The notes: a model not told the origin generated them from the sequence alone. Counted from the stretch's first letter, positions 1 through 7,337 are shown. The stretch is DNA of 10,269 nucleotides from Bacteroidales bacterium (GCA_029938985.1 JAOZTW010000124.1:1-10269); one strand, 5' to 3'. Made by a program: numbers and translations.

Positions 1-82
1 TGATTTTTACAAATCATTGATAATCATCACAAAATGAACACAAAAACTTTAGATATTTATATAATTACAAAAAAAATAACCT

Positions 83-170
83 AGACCTACTTGTTTATTT
101 TACCCTTTTAAATTATTAAAAGAACAAAAAAACAGCGTATATTGAAGTTACTTATTATTTCATTTTCACT
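83..170 (+). repeat. Solo half of MITE-like element A
   Basis: Positions 118-170 match the reverse complement of 6041-6093 at 49 of 53 bases by eye. They also resemble 6146-6197 in the same orientation. The less conserved stretch 83-117 resembles the middle of the complete element at 6109-6145. The left arm expected near position 13 is not recognisable, so this is a half copy or a badly decayed one. It ends 58 bases upstream of the first gene. The rest of 1-228 is AT-rich non-coding sequence in which I see no gene and no clear promoter box. Confidence 0.75.
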
Positions 171-228
171 TACTCCTTAAAATTCAATTATTTATGAATA
201 AGTATATATAATATTTTAATAAAATAAT

Positions 229-1536
229 ATGGAAATTTTTGATGTTAATAAATTTATTGACAATATATTAAGCTATACAAATTCAAATGGCGAATTATTG
301 TGCAGTAATAAAAAACAAGATTTAATTTATACCGATTTTGATGATATTGTGCCGTTTCTTCTTTATTTTAAACAACAAAAAGCAGTAAAACAGCAAATTG
401 TATTATCCCAAAAAAAACTTTATAAAGGTTTTTTTCCGATAGAAAGATATTTATACTCTTTTAGAATGGACGAGTATCTTGGAGGAATTCTAACCTACTA
501 CGAGCATACAAAAGACGAATATGTAAAACCAATATATGAACAACAATTTGATTTGTTAAACTCATTTTACGAATTGAAATATTTTCCTACTTATATTGAT
601 ATTAAAACTGGAAAAGTCTCAAAATCTGTTTGTTCAAGAGGATATAATTTAGTTGAAGTTATTTTAGAATCTTCTATTCCTTCAACAAAATTTAAAAATA
701 AAACATTAGAAATATTAGATAATTTTATTGATAACAACATTTTTTTTAATAAAAATGGATTGTTTTTGAACAAATACATTTATAAAAAATCAAAATTTGA
801 AGGGAAATTTTTTAATATACCTGATTTTATTTCTTTTATAGGAAAATCAAGTTATTTTAAAGATTATTTTATTGGTAATGCAAAAAAAGTATTGTTTGAT
901 AATGTTGCTATTTCTGACATAAAATTGATGAAAGATAACAGCAATTTGATTTTCTCTATTATTGAAGCATTCAAATTTACGGGTAATGAAAAGTATAAAT
1001 TATTTGTAAAAAAGTTTATTGAAACAGTTGAAACAAAAATGTTTAATAAAAAAGGATATGTTTACACAAGCTTTTTGGAGCGTAGAGGTAAAAGTGTTCT
1101 TTTAACTCAAAATTTCACTTTTTTGGATATTTTGTTAGATTATTTTTATTATATTGAAAATGATAAAAAAATAGAACAATTAATTATTAAAATAACCGAG
1201 TTTTGGTTATCAAAAAAAATAGACTGTGGATTAATTCCAGACTCTCCGCTTGCTAATTCAAATATTTTTTTAGATAATCAAACAGATTTTTCAATAGTGT
1301 TGAAAAAAGTTGCGACAATAACAAATAATCAAAAATATTATAATGCAGGCAAAGATTTGCACAAGGCTATTATTTCAAATTTCTATAATGGAAAATATTT
1401 TTATGCACGATTAAATGCAAGTATAGTACCATTGTCTGATATAGTTAATGTGAAATATAACTTATTGTTTTTAAAAAGTTATATTGCTTATAAAACAGAA
1501 CTTAATCCATTTAATTCAATTTTTAAAGACCGATAA
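229..1536 (+). CDS. Predicted all-helical protein, possibly an alpha/alpha-toroid glycan-active protein
   Basis: This 435-residue protein has no signal peptide or membrane segment that I can see, so it is probably cytoplasmic. It is built of repeated amphipathic helix pairs rich in Tyr, Phe and Lys. Segments such as NEKYKLFVKKFIETVE (about 254-269) and NNQKYYNAGKDLHKAI (about 367-382) have the rhythm of helical hairpins in six-hairpin or alpha/alpha-toroid carbohydrate-active proteins (glucuronyl hydrolase or epimerase-like folds). I see no catalytic motif that fixes a family, so the function is open. It is followed one base later by a broken glycosyltransferase and then by two sulfotransferases, which suggests a role in making or modifying a surface polysaccharide. 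The ATG at 229 is the first start in the open frame. No Shine-Dalgarno site is seen, as is usual in Bacteroidetes. The gene itself looks intact. The coding call is firm; the fold and role are inference. Confidence 0.85.
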   Translation: MEIFDVNKFIDNILSYTNSNGELLCSNKKQDLIYTDFDDIVPFLLYFKQQKAVKQQIVLSQKKLYKGFFPIERYLYSFRMDEYLGGILTYYEHTKDEYVKPIYEQQFDLLNSFYELKYFPTYIDIKTGKVSKSVCSRGYNLVEVILESSIPSTKFKNKTLEILDNFIDNNIFFNKNGLFLNKYIYKKSKFEGKFFNIPDFISFIGKSSYFKDYFIGNAKKVLFDNVAISDIKLMKDNSNLIFSIIEAFKFTGNEKYKLFVKKFIETVETKMFNKKGYVYTSFLERRGKSVLLTQNFTFLDILLDYFYYIENDKKIEQLIIKITEFWLSKKIDCGLIPDSPLANSNIFLDNQTDFSIVLKKVATITNNQKYYNAGKDLHKAIISNFYNGKYFYARLNASIVPLSDIVNVKYNLLFLKSYIAYKTELNPFNSIFKDR

Positions 1537-1537
1537 A

Positions 1538-1809
1538 ATGCAAATTAATTTAATCAGAAGTATAGCTCATGGCATTGCTATAGACGAGTTAACAAAAAAT
1601 ATTGATACTCCTTATTTTCTGTTCTTGATGCTGATGATACTTGGTTGATAAAAGATTGGGGTAAAATTTTAATTAAAAAAATGAATATTAATAATAATAT
1701 TTAATATACTGGTACACAGGCAAGTGGTAAAAATACATTGAACTTTCCTCTTATGTTGCTATTATTTATGAAATCAATAGACTTGTATAAATCAATTTTA
1801 ATACATTAA
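1538..1809 (+). pseudogene. Broken family-2-like glycosyltransferase remnant
   Basis: From the ATG at 1538 the frame reads MQINLIRSIAHGIAIDELTK and on to TPYFL, then hits TGA at 1646. A one-base deletion near 1618-1621 would restore the phase into VLDADDTWLIKDWGKILIKK, which is open from 1621. That frame is stopped by TAA at 1702, then continues as YTGTQASGKNTLNFPLMLLL up to TAA at 1807. The joined text resembles the core of GT-A glycosyltransferases: a His-containing helix, 'TPYfLvLDaDd' with the metal-binding DxD, a 'DW' helix, then a 'TG..AS' and 'P.LMLL' region. Both ends of a normal enzyme are missing. It sits one base after the preceding gene, so it was probably part of the same operon. 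The frameshift and stop are seen directly; the family assignment is by pattern and moderately sure. Confidence 0.6.
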
Positions 1810-1852
1810 TTTTCTACTATATAATTTTTTTGAAATAGCCAAACTCAAGTAA

Positions 1853-1981
1853 TTTATTTTATGCAAAATACAAAAAAGTAGAATTATGATAAAACAAATT
1901 AGACAACACAAATTGTATAAAAAACATTCATCATTAGTAATTTTTTATGGTGGATATTTTATAATTGTTACAAAAAAATAA
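1853..1981 (+). other. Short open frame in AT-rich spacer, possible coding debris
   Basis: Between the glycosyltransferase remnant and the first sulfotransferase, a frame of 42 codons is open to TAA at 1979. It has an internal ATG at 1886 giving MIKQIRQHKLYKKHSSLVIF and 11 further residues. I do not recognise it. It may be more debris of the broken glycosyltransferase or chance. The rest of 1810-2040 shows nothing I can support, including no clear promoter for the gene at 2041. Confidence 0.2.
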
Positions 1982-2040
1982 TGAGAAAAATTGAATTTTA
2001 AGGTGTAAACCAATTCCTAATTATTAAAACCAAGTACTTT

Positions 2041-3201
2041 ATGCAAAAAATAAATGAAAAAATAAAATTAATAGACAAACATTTAGAACAAAGAGCAATA
2101 GATTGGCCCCACAGAAAAAAAGCATGGTATTTATTTAACGAAGAAGTTGATAAATTATATGAATTATTAAAACAATCAGATAACTATTTGCCAGTAGCTC
2201 CTCCTCAAAAAATAGCTCATACAATCAAAAATTTTGAAGAAAATTCTGTGTTTATTTGTGGTTCAATGAAATCGGGTACAACACTTTTGGTTCAACTGTT
2301 GGATAATCACAAAAATCTATTTTGTATGCCAGGCGATTCTTGGTTTGCACAAAAATACTTAAACAAAGATTCTGATATTGAAACTATTACAAAAGTTTGG
2401 TTAAAACGATTTATAAATTCTGTAGGACAAAAACCATACTGGTCTTATGGCAAAACGGAGAAAGACTTGCAAAACTTTGTGAATTATTTTCATTATTATT
2501 TTTCCAAAAACAACAAAGAAGTTTTTAAAACAGCAATATCAGCATTTTATGCAGCCTCAAATACATTGGAGAAGGAGAAGAGTATAAATTATTTTGTTGA
2601 AAAAAATCCATTTAACGAACTATATACTAATCAAATACAGACACGTTATCCAACTGCCAAGTTTATTCATATTGTACGTGAACCATTGTCAAATATTACT
2701 TCGTTAAACAGACATGCTCTAATTAAAAACACGAAAAAATCGGTACTTTTAAGGGCATTTTATTTGCGTTTTTTGTTTGAAACAGCTTTGGAAAATCAAA
2801 AAAAATTAGGTACATCAAAATATTTAATTATTCAGTACGAAAAACTTATACTACAACCAAGTGCGACAATGAAATCAGTTTGTGTTTTTATAAATGTTCC
2901 ATTTTCGGAAACATGTTTAATACCATCTATAAATGGAATTTCGTCCATAGCAAATTCAATGTATAATAATCAAAGAACACAGGGCAAGATAAATACTGCT
3001 TCTTTGAATAAAAAATGGAAAAAAGAACTGACAAATAATCAAATTAAAATAATTGTTAATACCTTTGAGCCAATTATGAATTATATGGCTTATGAAACAT
3101 GGAACAAGGAAAATTTAGAATATCAAAATAAAGTTTTGAAGTTAATTCTAAATTTAACTTATAGAATTTATAAAATTCTTATCAAAATAAAAGGTTTGTA
3201 A
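2041..3201 (+). CDS. PAPS-dependent sulfotransferase family protein
   Basis: This 386-residue enzyme should transfer sulfate from PAPS to an acceptor, probably a glycan given its neighbours. The 5'-phosphosulfate loop is ICGSMKSGTTLL (72-83, Lys77). The 3'-phosphate site is IVREPLSNITSLNRH (211-225, with Arg213 and a following Ser). The segment YFVEKNPFNE (184-193) matches the 'EKtP' active-site strand of the Sulfotransfer_3-type family. A further core strand, YLIIQYEKL, lies near residues 261-269. An extra N-terminal helical region of about 65 residues precedes the fold, and the C-terminus is Lys-rich and helical. There is no signal peptide, consistent with a cytoplasmic enzyme using cytosolic PAPS. 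The ATG at 2041 is the first start in the frame. A second, different sulfotransferase follows 41 bases later. The acceptor cannot be told from sequence. Confidence 0.9.
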   Translation: MQKINEKIKLIDKHLEQRAIDWPHRKKAWYLFNEEVDKLYELLKQSDNYLPVAPPQKIAHTIKNFEENSVFICGSMKSGTTLLVQLLDNHKNLFCMPGDSWFAQKYLNKDSDIETITKVWLKRFINSVGQKPYWSYGKTEKDLQNFVNYFHYYFSKNNKEVFKTAISAFYAASNTLEKEKSINYFVEKNPFNELYTNQIQTRYPTAKFIHIVREPLSNITSLNRHALIKNTKKSVLLRAFYLRFLFETALENQKKLGTSKYLIIQYEKLILQPSATMKSVCVFINVPFSETCLIPSINGISSIANSMYNNQRTQGKINTASLNKKWKKELTNNQIKIIVNTFEPIMNYMAYETWNKENLEYQNKVLKLILNLTYRIYKILIKIKGL

Positions 3202-3242
3202 TTTGTAATTAAATTGGTTTATACTTTAAAATTCACTTATTT

Positions 3243-4241
3243 ATGAAAAATAAAATGACAACAATAAAACCAAATTTTTTCATAGTAGGGTTTCCTAAAT
3301 CTGGGACAACTGCTATGCACAATTCTCTTGCACAGCACCCAGAAATATTTATGTCGCCCAAAAAAGAACCTCATTTTTTATGTAAAGATTTGCAAGACGA
3401 AAGTAAAAATTGGTATAATTCGTTAAGTGGAAATTACAAAAAAATAGGGGATATTTTTTTTAAAATAAGAACAATTAATCAATATTTAAAATTATTTAGT
3501 AATGTTAAAACAGAAAGAATAATAGGCGAGAGTTCAACTAATTATATTTATTCAAAAACATCAGCTAAAGAAATATATCAAATTAATAAAAATGCAAAAA
3601 TATTAGTAATTATTAGAGAACCTACAGCATTTCTTTATTCTATTCATAGTCAACTTATTAAAAAAGGAAGGGAAAATATATCTAATTTTGAAAAAGCATT
3701 AAAGGCTGAAGAAAAGCGAAAAGAAAATAAAAAAATTCCTCTATTTGTTCGTTATCCATCTATTTTATTTTACTCTGAATGGATAAAATATACAGAAATG
3801 ATTCAGAGATATTTAGCCATTTTTCCAACGAGTCAGATAAAGATAATAATTTATGAAGATTACAAAAAAAACAACTTAAAAATTCACAAAGAAATATTAT
3901 CTTTTTTAAGTATTAATAATAATTTTGTTCCTAATTTTAATAAGTTGAATAAAAGTAAAAATGTTAAAAATATTTGGTTACGAAGTTTAATGATAAAAAT
4001 AAAAGAAAACTTAAAGCCAATTATTTTTAAATTAATAAAAAAAGAAACAACTTTGAAAAAAATTGAAGTTTTTTTTAATAAAACTCTTATGAGAGCGTCA
4101 AGAATAAAGGATAAAACAAGTGTATTAGATAATGCGACAAAAGAGCAACTTATGCGAAAGAATTTAGGTGAAGTAAAAAAATTGTCAGAATTATTAAATA
4201 TTAATTTAGTTAAATATTGGGAGTATGATAAATTATACTGA
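3243..4241 (+). CDS. PAPS-dependent sulfotransferase, heparan-sulfotransferase-like type
   Basis: This 332-residue sulfotransferase has a layout close to bacterial relatives of heparan sulfate and glycan sulfotransferases. The 5'-PSB loop is VGFPKSGTT (15-23, Lys19). KEPHFL (41-46) is the usual Lys-Glu-Pro-His element. GESSTNY (95-101) contains the likely catalytic base Glu96. VIIREPTAFLYSIHSQ (122-137) is the 3'-phosphate site, with Arg125 and Ser133. IIIYEDYKKN (201-210) is a further core strand. Its sequence differs clearly from the upstream sulfotransferase, so the pair is not a recent duplication and probably acts on different positions or sugars. The ATG at 3243 is used; a second in-frame ATG at 3255 is possible and would lose only four residues. 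No membrane segment or signal is seen. The spacing suggests co-transcription with the gene at 2041. Confidence 0.92.
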   Translation: MKNKMTTIKPNFFIVGFPKSGTTAMHNSLAQHPEIFMSPKKEPHFLCKDLQDESKNWYNSLSGNYKKIGDIFFKIRTINQYLKLFSNVKTERIIGESSTNYIYSKTSAKEIYQINKNAKILVIIREPTAFLYSIHSQLIKKGRENISNFEKALKAEEKRKENKKIPLFVRYPSILFYSEWIKYTEMIQRYLAIFPTSQIKIIIYEDYKKNNLKIHKEILSFLSINNNFVPNFNKLNKSKNVKNIWLRSLMIKIKENLKPIIFKLIKKETTLKKIEVFFNKTLMRASRIKDKTSVLDNATKEQLMRKNLGEVKKLSELLNINLVKYWEYDKLY

Positions 4242-4246
4242 TTATA

Positions 4247-4469
4247 AAGTCTTTAGTTGAAAAACATAAATCAGAGCAAATCATTGTTCCAATTTTTGCG
4301 ATGATAAGAACACAGATAACATAGTTAGAAAAAAGAAGAAGATATTTTGCCTATAATTAATTATAAACAAAATTCATACGAAAAACCAGAAGATTACAAT
4401 GAATTGGTTGATATTGTTAAACTCGACCCACTGTCAAAAGAACTGGACTATGCCTTCATAACTCCTTAA
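4247..4469 (+). pseudogene. Possible decayed coding sequence, family unknown
   Basis: Three protein-like stretches follow one another in three frames. The first is IIKSLVEKHKSEQIIVPIF, ending in a frame that stops at TAG after 4322. The second is DDKNTDNIVRKK from about 4300. The third starts at 4329 and includes KPEDYNELVDIVKLDPLSKE, ending at TAA 4467-4469. Joining them needs two frameshifts. The composition (PEDYNELVDIV, LDPLSKELDYAF) looks like real protein, but I do not recognise a family. It could be chance in AT-rich DNA, so confidence is low. Confidence 0.3.
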
Positions 4470-4497
4470 ACAACAATTTCTAATTGCCGTAAACAGT

Positions 4498-4588
4498 GGA
4501 TTAAGACTTAAGTACCTAAAGTAATGAAACAACACTAACAATTTAACACACAGTATTATAAGCACTTTAGTAACTTGCGTCTTAATAC
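4498..4588. repeat. Imperfect 25-bp inverted repeat
   Basis: The arms 4498-4522 and 4564-4588 match as inverted repeats at 20 of 25 positions, with 41 bases between them. It lies in the gap between the eroded + strand region and the 3' end of the permease gene on the - strand. There is no T-run on either side, so a simple intrinsic terminator is not convincing. It may be a small palindromic mobile element or the scar of one. The rest of 4470-4680 holds nothing I can support. Confidence 0.5.
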
Positions 4589-4680
4589 CGTAGAACAATA
4601 TAACTTGTTGAATATCTAAGGAATTGCAAACATTTTATCATTTTATTCAAAAACAGAATAACTACGCATTAACAACTTGT

Positions 4681-5925
4681 TTACAGATGATTAATTGCAT
4701 CAACGGGATTTAATTTTGAAGCTTTCATTGCGGGAATTATTCCTGATACTATACCTATAATAATTGACAACAACAAGCCAAAACTTACGCTGCCAATTGT
4801 TAGATTAAATTGCATTGCAGATACTGAATTTAATATCAAAGTGAGTAGAAAAATTAGAATTAGTCCTAATGTTCCACCTATAACTGCCAACGAAACAGCT
4901 TCGAACAAAAATTGTAAAAGAATAAAATATCTTTTAGCACCAAGTGCTTTTTGAATTCCAATAATTTTGGTTTGCTCTTTAACCGAAACAAACATTATAT
5001 TTGCAATACCAAAACCACCTACTAATATTGAAAAACCACCTATTATCCAACCTACTATATCAATAATTTTAAAAATACTTTTAAAACCTTGAGTTATCAA
5101 ACTGGCTTTATTAAGTGCAAAATCATCTTCTTCCGTAGGTTTTAGTCGTCTCACTGTACGCATAACACCCTGTAACTCATCTATTAATTCATCTATTCCT
5201 ATGTTTTCTTTTGCCTCAACCATAATCATTGGGTCGAAATTATCTTTTTTTATGTTTATAATATTTTTGGCATAATTAACAGGAATAAACACAGAATTGT
5301 CGTTGCTCATTCCAAAAATATCGTCTCCTTCTTTGTCAAAAACTCCAACAACAGAAATTTTGTGTCCATTAATTTTTATTATTTCTCCAATTGGACTTTT
5401 ATCTAAAAACAAAGTTTTAGCAATAGAATAACCCATAACAGCTTTATTTTTACCTGTTTCAGTTTCATACAAAGAAAAAAATCTACCTTGTGAAATATCA
5501 AAATTTTTAATTTTTTCGTAATCCTGTTGAGTTGCAACTACTCTAACAGATTCGGCTAAATTGTCTTCAAATTGAACATTGGCATTAAAATCAAGCATAA
5601 AAACAGCCGCAAGCACATTGTTAGAACGCTCAATTATTGGTTTTACTTCCTTTACTGTAGGAACTGGTCGTTTAATAAAATCCCACCATGGATAGTCGCC
5701 ACCAAAAATCCAAGGCCATTTTTGTATATAAACAACATTTTCGCCAAGCGAATTAATACTTGTTTTTATACTGTTTTCAAGCGAGTTAATAACTGTAAAA
5801 ACAGAAATTATTGCAAAAATACCTATAGTAATTCCAAGTAACGAAAGTATTGTTCGTAGTTTGTTGATATACAGCGAATTTATTGCGTATAAAAATGATT
5901 CTTTTATTAAATAAAATAGTAGCAA
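4681..5925 (-). CDS. MacB/FtsX-type ABC transporter permease
   Basis: This 414-residue inner-membrane permease has the standard MacB order. A cytoplasmic N-terminal helix with NKLRTILSLLGITIGIFAII (21-40) is the first membrane segment. A large extracytoplasmic MacB_PCD domain follows (about 46-280). Then come the FtsX domain with membrane helices near 288-313, 338-366 and 378-399, and the closing family signature KASKLNPVDAIN (401-412). KEQTKIIGIQKALGAKR (316-332) is the coupling-helix region that touches the ATPase. The start must be TTG at 5925-5923: an in-frame stop lies at 5952-5950 and no ATG occurs between, while family members begin at about this point before 'ESFL'. No ATPase gene or membrane-fusion protein is adjacent, so the substrate (lipoprotein, peptide or drug) is unknown and the ATPase must be elsewhere. 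It is transcribed divergently from kdsA. Confidence 0.92.
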   Translation of the reverse strand: MLLFYLIKESFLYAINSLYINKLRTILSLLGITIGIFAIISVFTVINSLENSIKTSINSLGENVVYIQKWPWIFGGDYPWWDFIKRPVPTVKEVKPIIERSNNVLAAVFMLDFNANVQFEDNLAESVRVVATQQDYEKIKNFDISQGRFFSLYETETGKNKAVMGYSIAKTLFLDKSPIGEIIKINGHKISVVGVFDKEGDDIFGMSNDNSVFIPVNYAKNIINIKKDNFDPMIMVEAKENIGIDELIDELQGVMRTVRRLKPTEEDDFALNKASLITQGFKSIFKIIDIVGWIIGGFSILVGGFGIANIMFVSVKEQTKIIGIQKALGAKRYFILLQFLFEAVSLAVIGGTLGLILIFLLTLILNSVSAMQFNLTIGSVSFGLLLSIIIGIVSGIIPAMKASKLNPVDAINHL

Positions 5926-5958
5926 AGTTAAACTTGAGTCGGTTTTAAATTAATTATA

Positions 5959-5966
5959 CAAAGATA
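5959..5966 (-). promoter_or_regulatory. Predicted Bacteroidetes -7 box for the permease
   Basis: On the - strand this reads TATCTTTG, a full match to the Bacteroidetes sigma -7 consensus TAnnTTTG. A start of transcription near 5952 would give a leader of about 27 bases before the TTG start codon. A matching -33 TTG was not found at the usual spacing, so the call rests on the -7 box and position. Confidence 0.45.
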
Positions 5967-6040
5967 AAATAAAAATTTAATAATTAAGGCATATTTAAAA
6001 CAAATTATATAGCTCCAAAATAAACGAGTAACATGTGCTT

Positions 6041-6197
6041 AGTGAAAATGAAATAATAAGTAACTACAGGATACGCCGTTTTTTTGTTCTTTTACTGCTT
6101 TAAAAAAACACCTAACTTGTTATTTAATATTTATTTTCAAATAATAAAAGAACACAAAAAGACGCATTTTGGAACAACTTATTATTTTGTTTTCACT
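6041..6197. repeat. MITE-like inverted-repeat element A (complete)
   Basis: A 157-bp element has arms of about 53 bases at 6041-6093 and 6146-6197, which are inverted copies of each other. The outer 23 bases, beginning AGTGAAAA and including AATAATAAGT, and the inner TTGTTCTTTT block are the best matched; the middle of each arm is diverged. A solo arm at 118-170 matches the left arm at 49 of 53 bases. The element has no open frame, and I see no convincing target duplication. Size, structure and dispersal fit a non-autonomous mobile element moved in trans, or a large bacterial palindromic repeat. It sits upstream of kdsA and of the permease. Confidence 0.7.
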
Positions 6198-6240
6198 TAT
6201 TTATTTTTTCTTTGAAATAAAAACAATTCGGTGTATTTAG

Positions 6241-6394
6241 AAGCTAACTGTATATAAACGCCACATTTAAAGGTATATTTCTTACATTCTGTTTCGTTAA
6301 AAAATTATTGAATATAAGTAATATGCAATAATTTTTTGCCTTGCCTAATACAAAAATAGCCTATAGAAAAGTGTCGTTTATATACGATTACCTA
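6241..6394. repeat. MITE-like inverted-repeat element B
   Basis: A 154-bp element has 28-base inverted arms at 6241-6268 and 6367-6394. These match at 22 of 28 positions and share the perfect core CGTTTATATAC. The interior contains a perfect 12-bp stem (6299-6310 with 6326-6337, loop 15 bases) with A-run and T-run flanks. The arm family recurs at 8723-8750 (24 of 28 to the right arm). It lies only 43 bases from element A and is nearly the same length, but the arm sequences are different. There is no open frame. It is probably a second non-autonomous element family. Confidence 0.6.
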
Positions 6395-6468
6395 TTTAAT
6401 AAAAAAGTTTAAAATAATATTTATCAAAAACAAATACGTTATTTTTTATTAATAAAAAAAAAGAATAC

Positions 6469-6476
6469 TATTTTTG
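6469..6476 (+). promoter_or_regulatory. Predicted Bacteroidetes -7 box for kdsA operon
   Basis: TATTTTTG fits TAnnTTTG. Transcription would start near 6483, leaving a short leader of about 16 bases before the kdsA ATG. No TTG is seen at the expected -33 spacing. The box lies just outside the right end of element B, so the operon promoter does not need the element. Confidence 0.45.
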
Positions 6477-6498
6477 TAAAAATTTTAATTTAATTCAA

Positions 6499-7326
6499 AT
6501 GAAAAAAATAATTGATGTTAATGGAGTAAAATGTGGTTCTGAAAAACTGTTTATAATGTCGGGACCCTGTGTAATTGAGGAAGAACATATTATGATGAAA
6601 ACAGCAGAATATCTAAAAAAGGTTTCTGAAAAACTTGATATTCCTGTTATCTACAAATCTTCGTTTATGAAAGACAACAGAAGTTCTGTTGATTACTATA
6701 CAGGACTAGGTGTTGACGAGGGGTTGAAAATTCTTCAAAAAATTAAAAATGATTTTAATTTTCCTATCATAACAGATATTCATTATCCCGAACATATAAA
6801 ACCAACAGCAGAAGTTGTTGATATTATTCAAATTCCAGCATATTTATGTATGCAAACTATTCTGGTGGTTGAGGCTGCCAAAACAGGACGAGTAATTAAT
6901 TTGAAACATGGACAATTTCTCGCACCTGAGGTAATGAAAAAGCCAATTGCTAAAATAGAAGCTCAAGGAAATAATAATATTATTTTAACAGAGCGAGGTT
7001 ATACTTTTGGATACAATGATTTAATTGTTGACCCAAGAAGTTTTTATCATTTAAATCAAACAAATTATCCTGTGGTTTTTGATATTACTCATTCTATTCG
7101 CAAATATGGTATTCCAAGTGCTAATCCCGCAGGAGGTGCAAGGCACTATTTATCAACCTTATCAAAAGCAGGAGTAGCTTCTGGTGTTGATGGTGTTTTT
7201 ATTGAAATACATCCAGAACCTGCTACAGCCAAATGCGATGCTGCAAGTCAACTTTGCATGACCGACTTAGAAGAATTTTTAAAACCACTAATTGAAATAC
7301 ACAATATTGAAGTAAAATACAGATAA
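6499..7326 (+). CDS. kdsA: 3-deoxy-8-phosphooctulonate (Kdo-8-P) synthase
   Basis: The enzyme condenses arabinose-5-phosphate with phosphoenolpyruvate to give Kdo-8-phosphate, the second step of the Kdo branch of lipopolysaccharide core synthesis, in the cytoplasm. The 275 residues cover the whole TIM-barrel family. Hallmarks are IMSGPCVIE (19-27), KSSFMKDNRSS (53-63), TDIH (92-95), IQIPAYLCMQT (110-120), KTGRVINLKHGQFLAP (128-143), LTERGYTFGYNDLIVD (163-178), DITHS (195-199) and FIEIHPEP (234-241). Cys24 takes the place where metal-independent enzymes such as E. coli KdsA have Asn. His198, Glu236 and Asp247 complete the metal site known from the Aquifex enzyme, so this is predicted to be the metal-dependent class. 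The ATG at 6499 gives the normal N-terminus. The next gene begins 11 bases after the stop, which implies one operon. Confidence 0.97.
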   Translation: MKKIIDVNGVKCGSEKLFIMSGPCVIEEEHIMMKTAEYLKKVSEKLDIPVIYKSSFMKDNRSSVDYYTGLGVDEGLKILQKIKNDFNFPIITDIHYPEHIKPTAEVVDIIQIPAYLCMQTILVVEAAKTGRVINLKHGQFLAPEVMKKPIAKIEAQGNNNIILTERGYTFGYNDLIVDPRSFYHLNQTNYPVVFDITHSIRKYGIPSANPAGGARHYLSTLSKAGVASGVDGVFIEIHPEPATAKCDAASQLCMTDLEEFLKPLIEIHNIEVKYR

Positions 7327-7337
7327 AAAAATTTTAA

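Noticed and set aside
591..779. 62-codon open frame on the - strand
   Set aside because: It lies wholly inside the + strand gene at 229-1536, its composition is that of a reverse-strand shadow, and it has no recognisable motif.
5572..5841. 89-codon open frame on the + strand
   Set aside because: It is antisense to the well-supported permease gene. The Lys/Asn/Tyr-rich product shows no family features.
6299..6337. Intrinsic terminator (12-bp stem with T-run)
   Set aside because: No gene ends here. It lies between divergent genes and inside element B, so it is better explained as part of that element.
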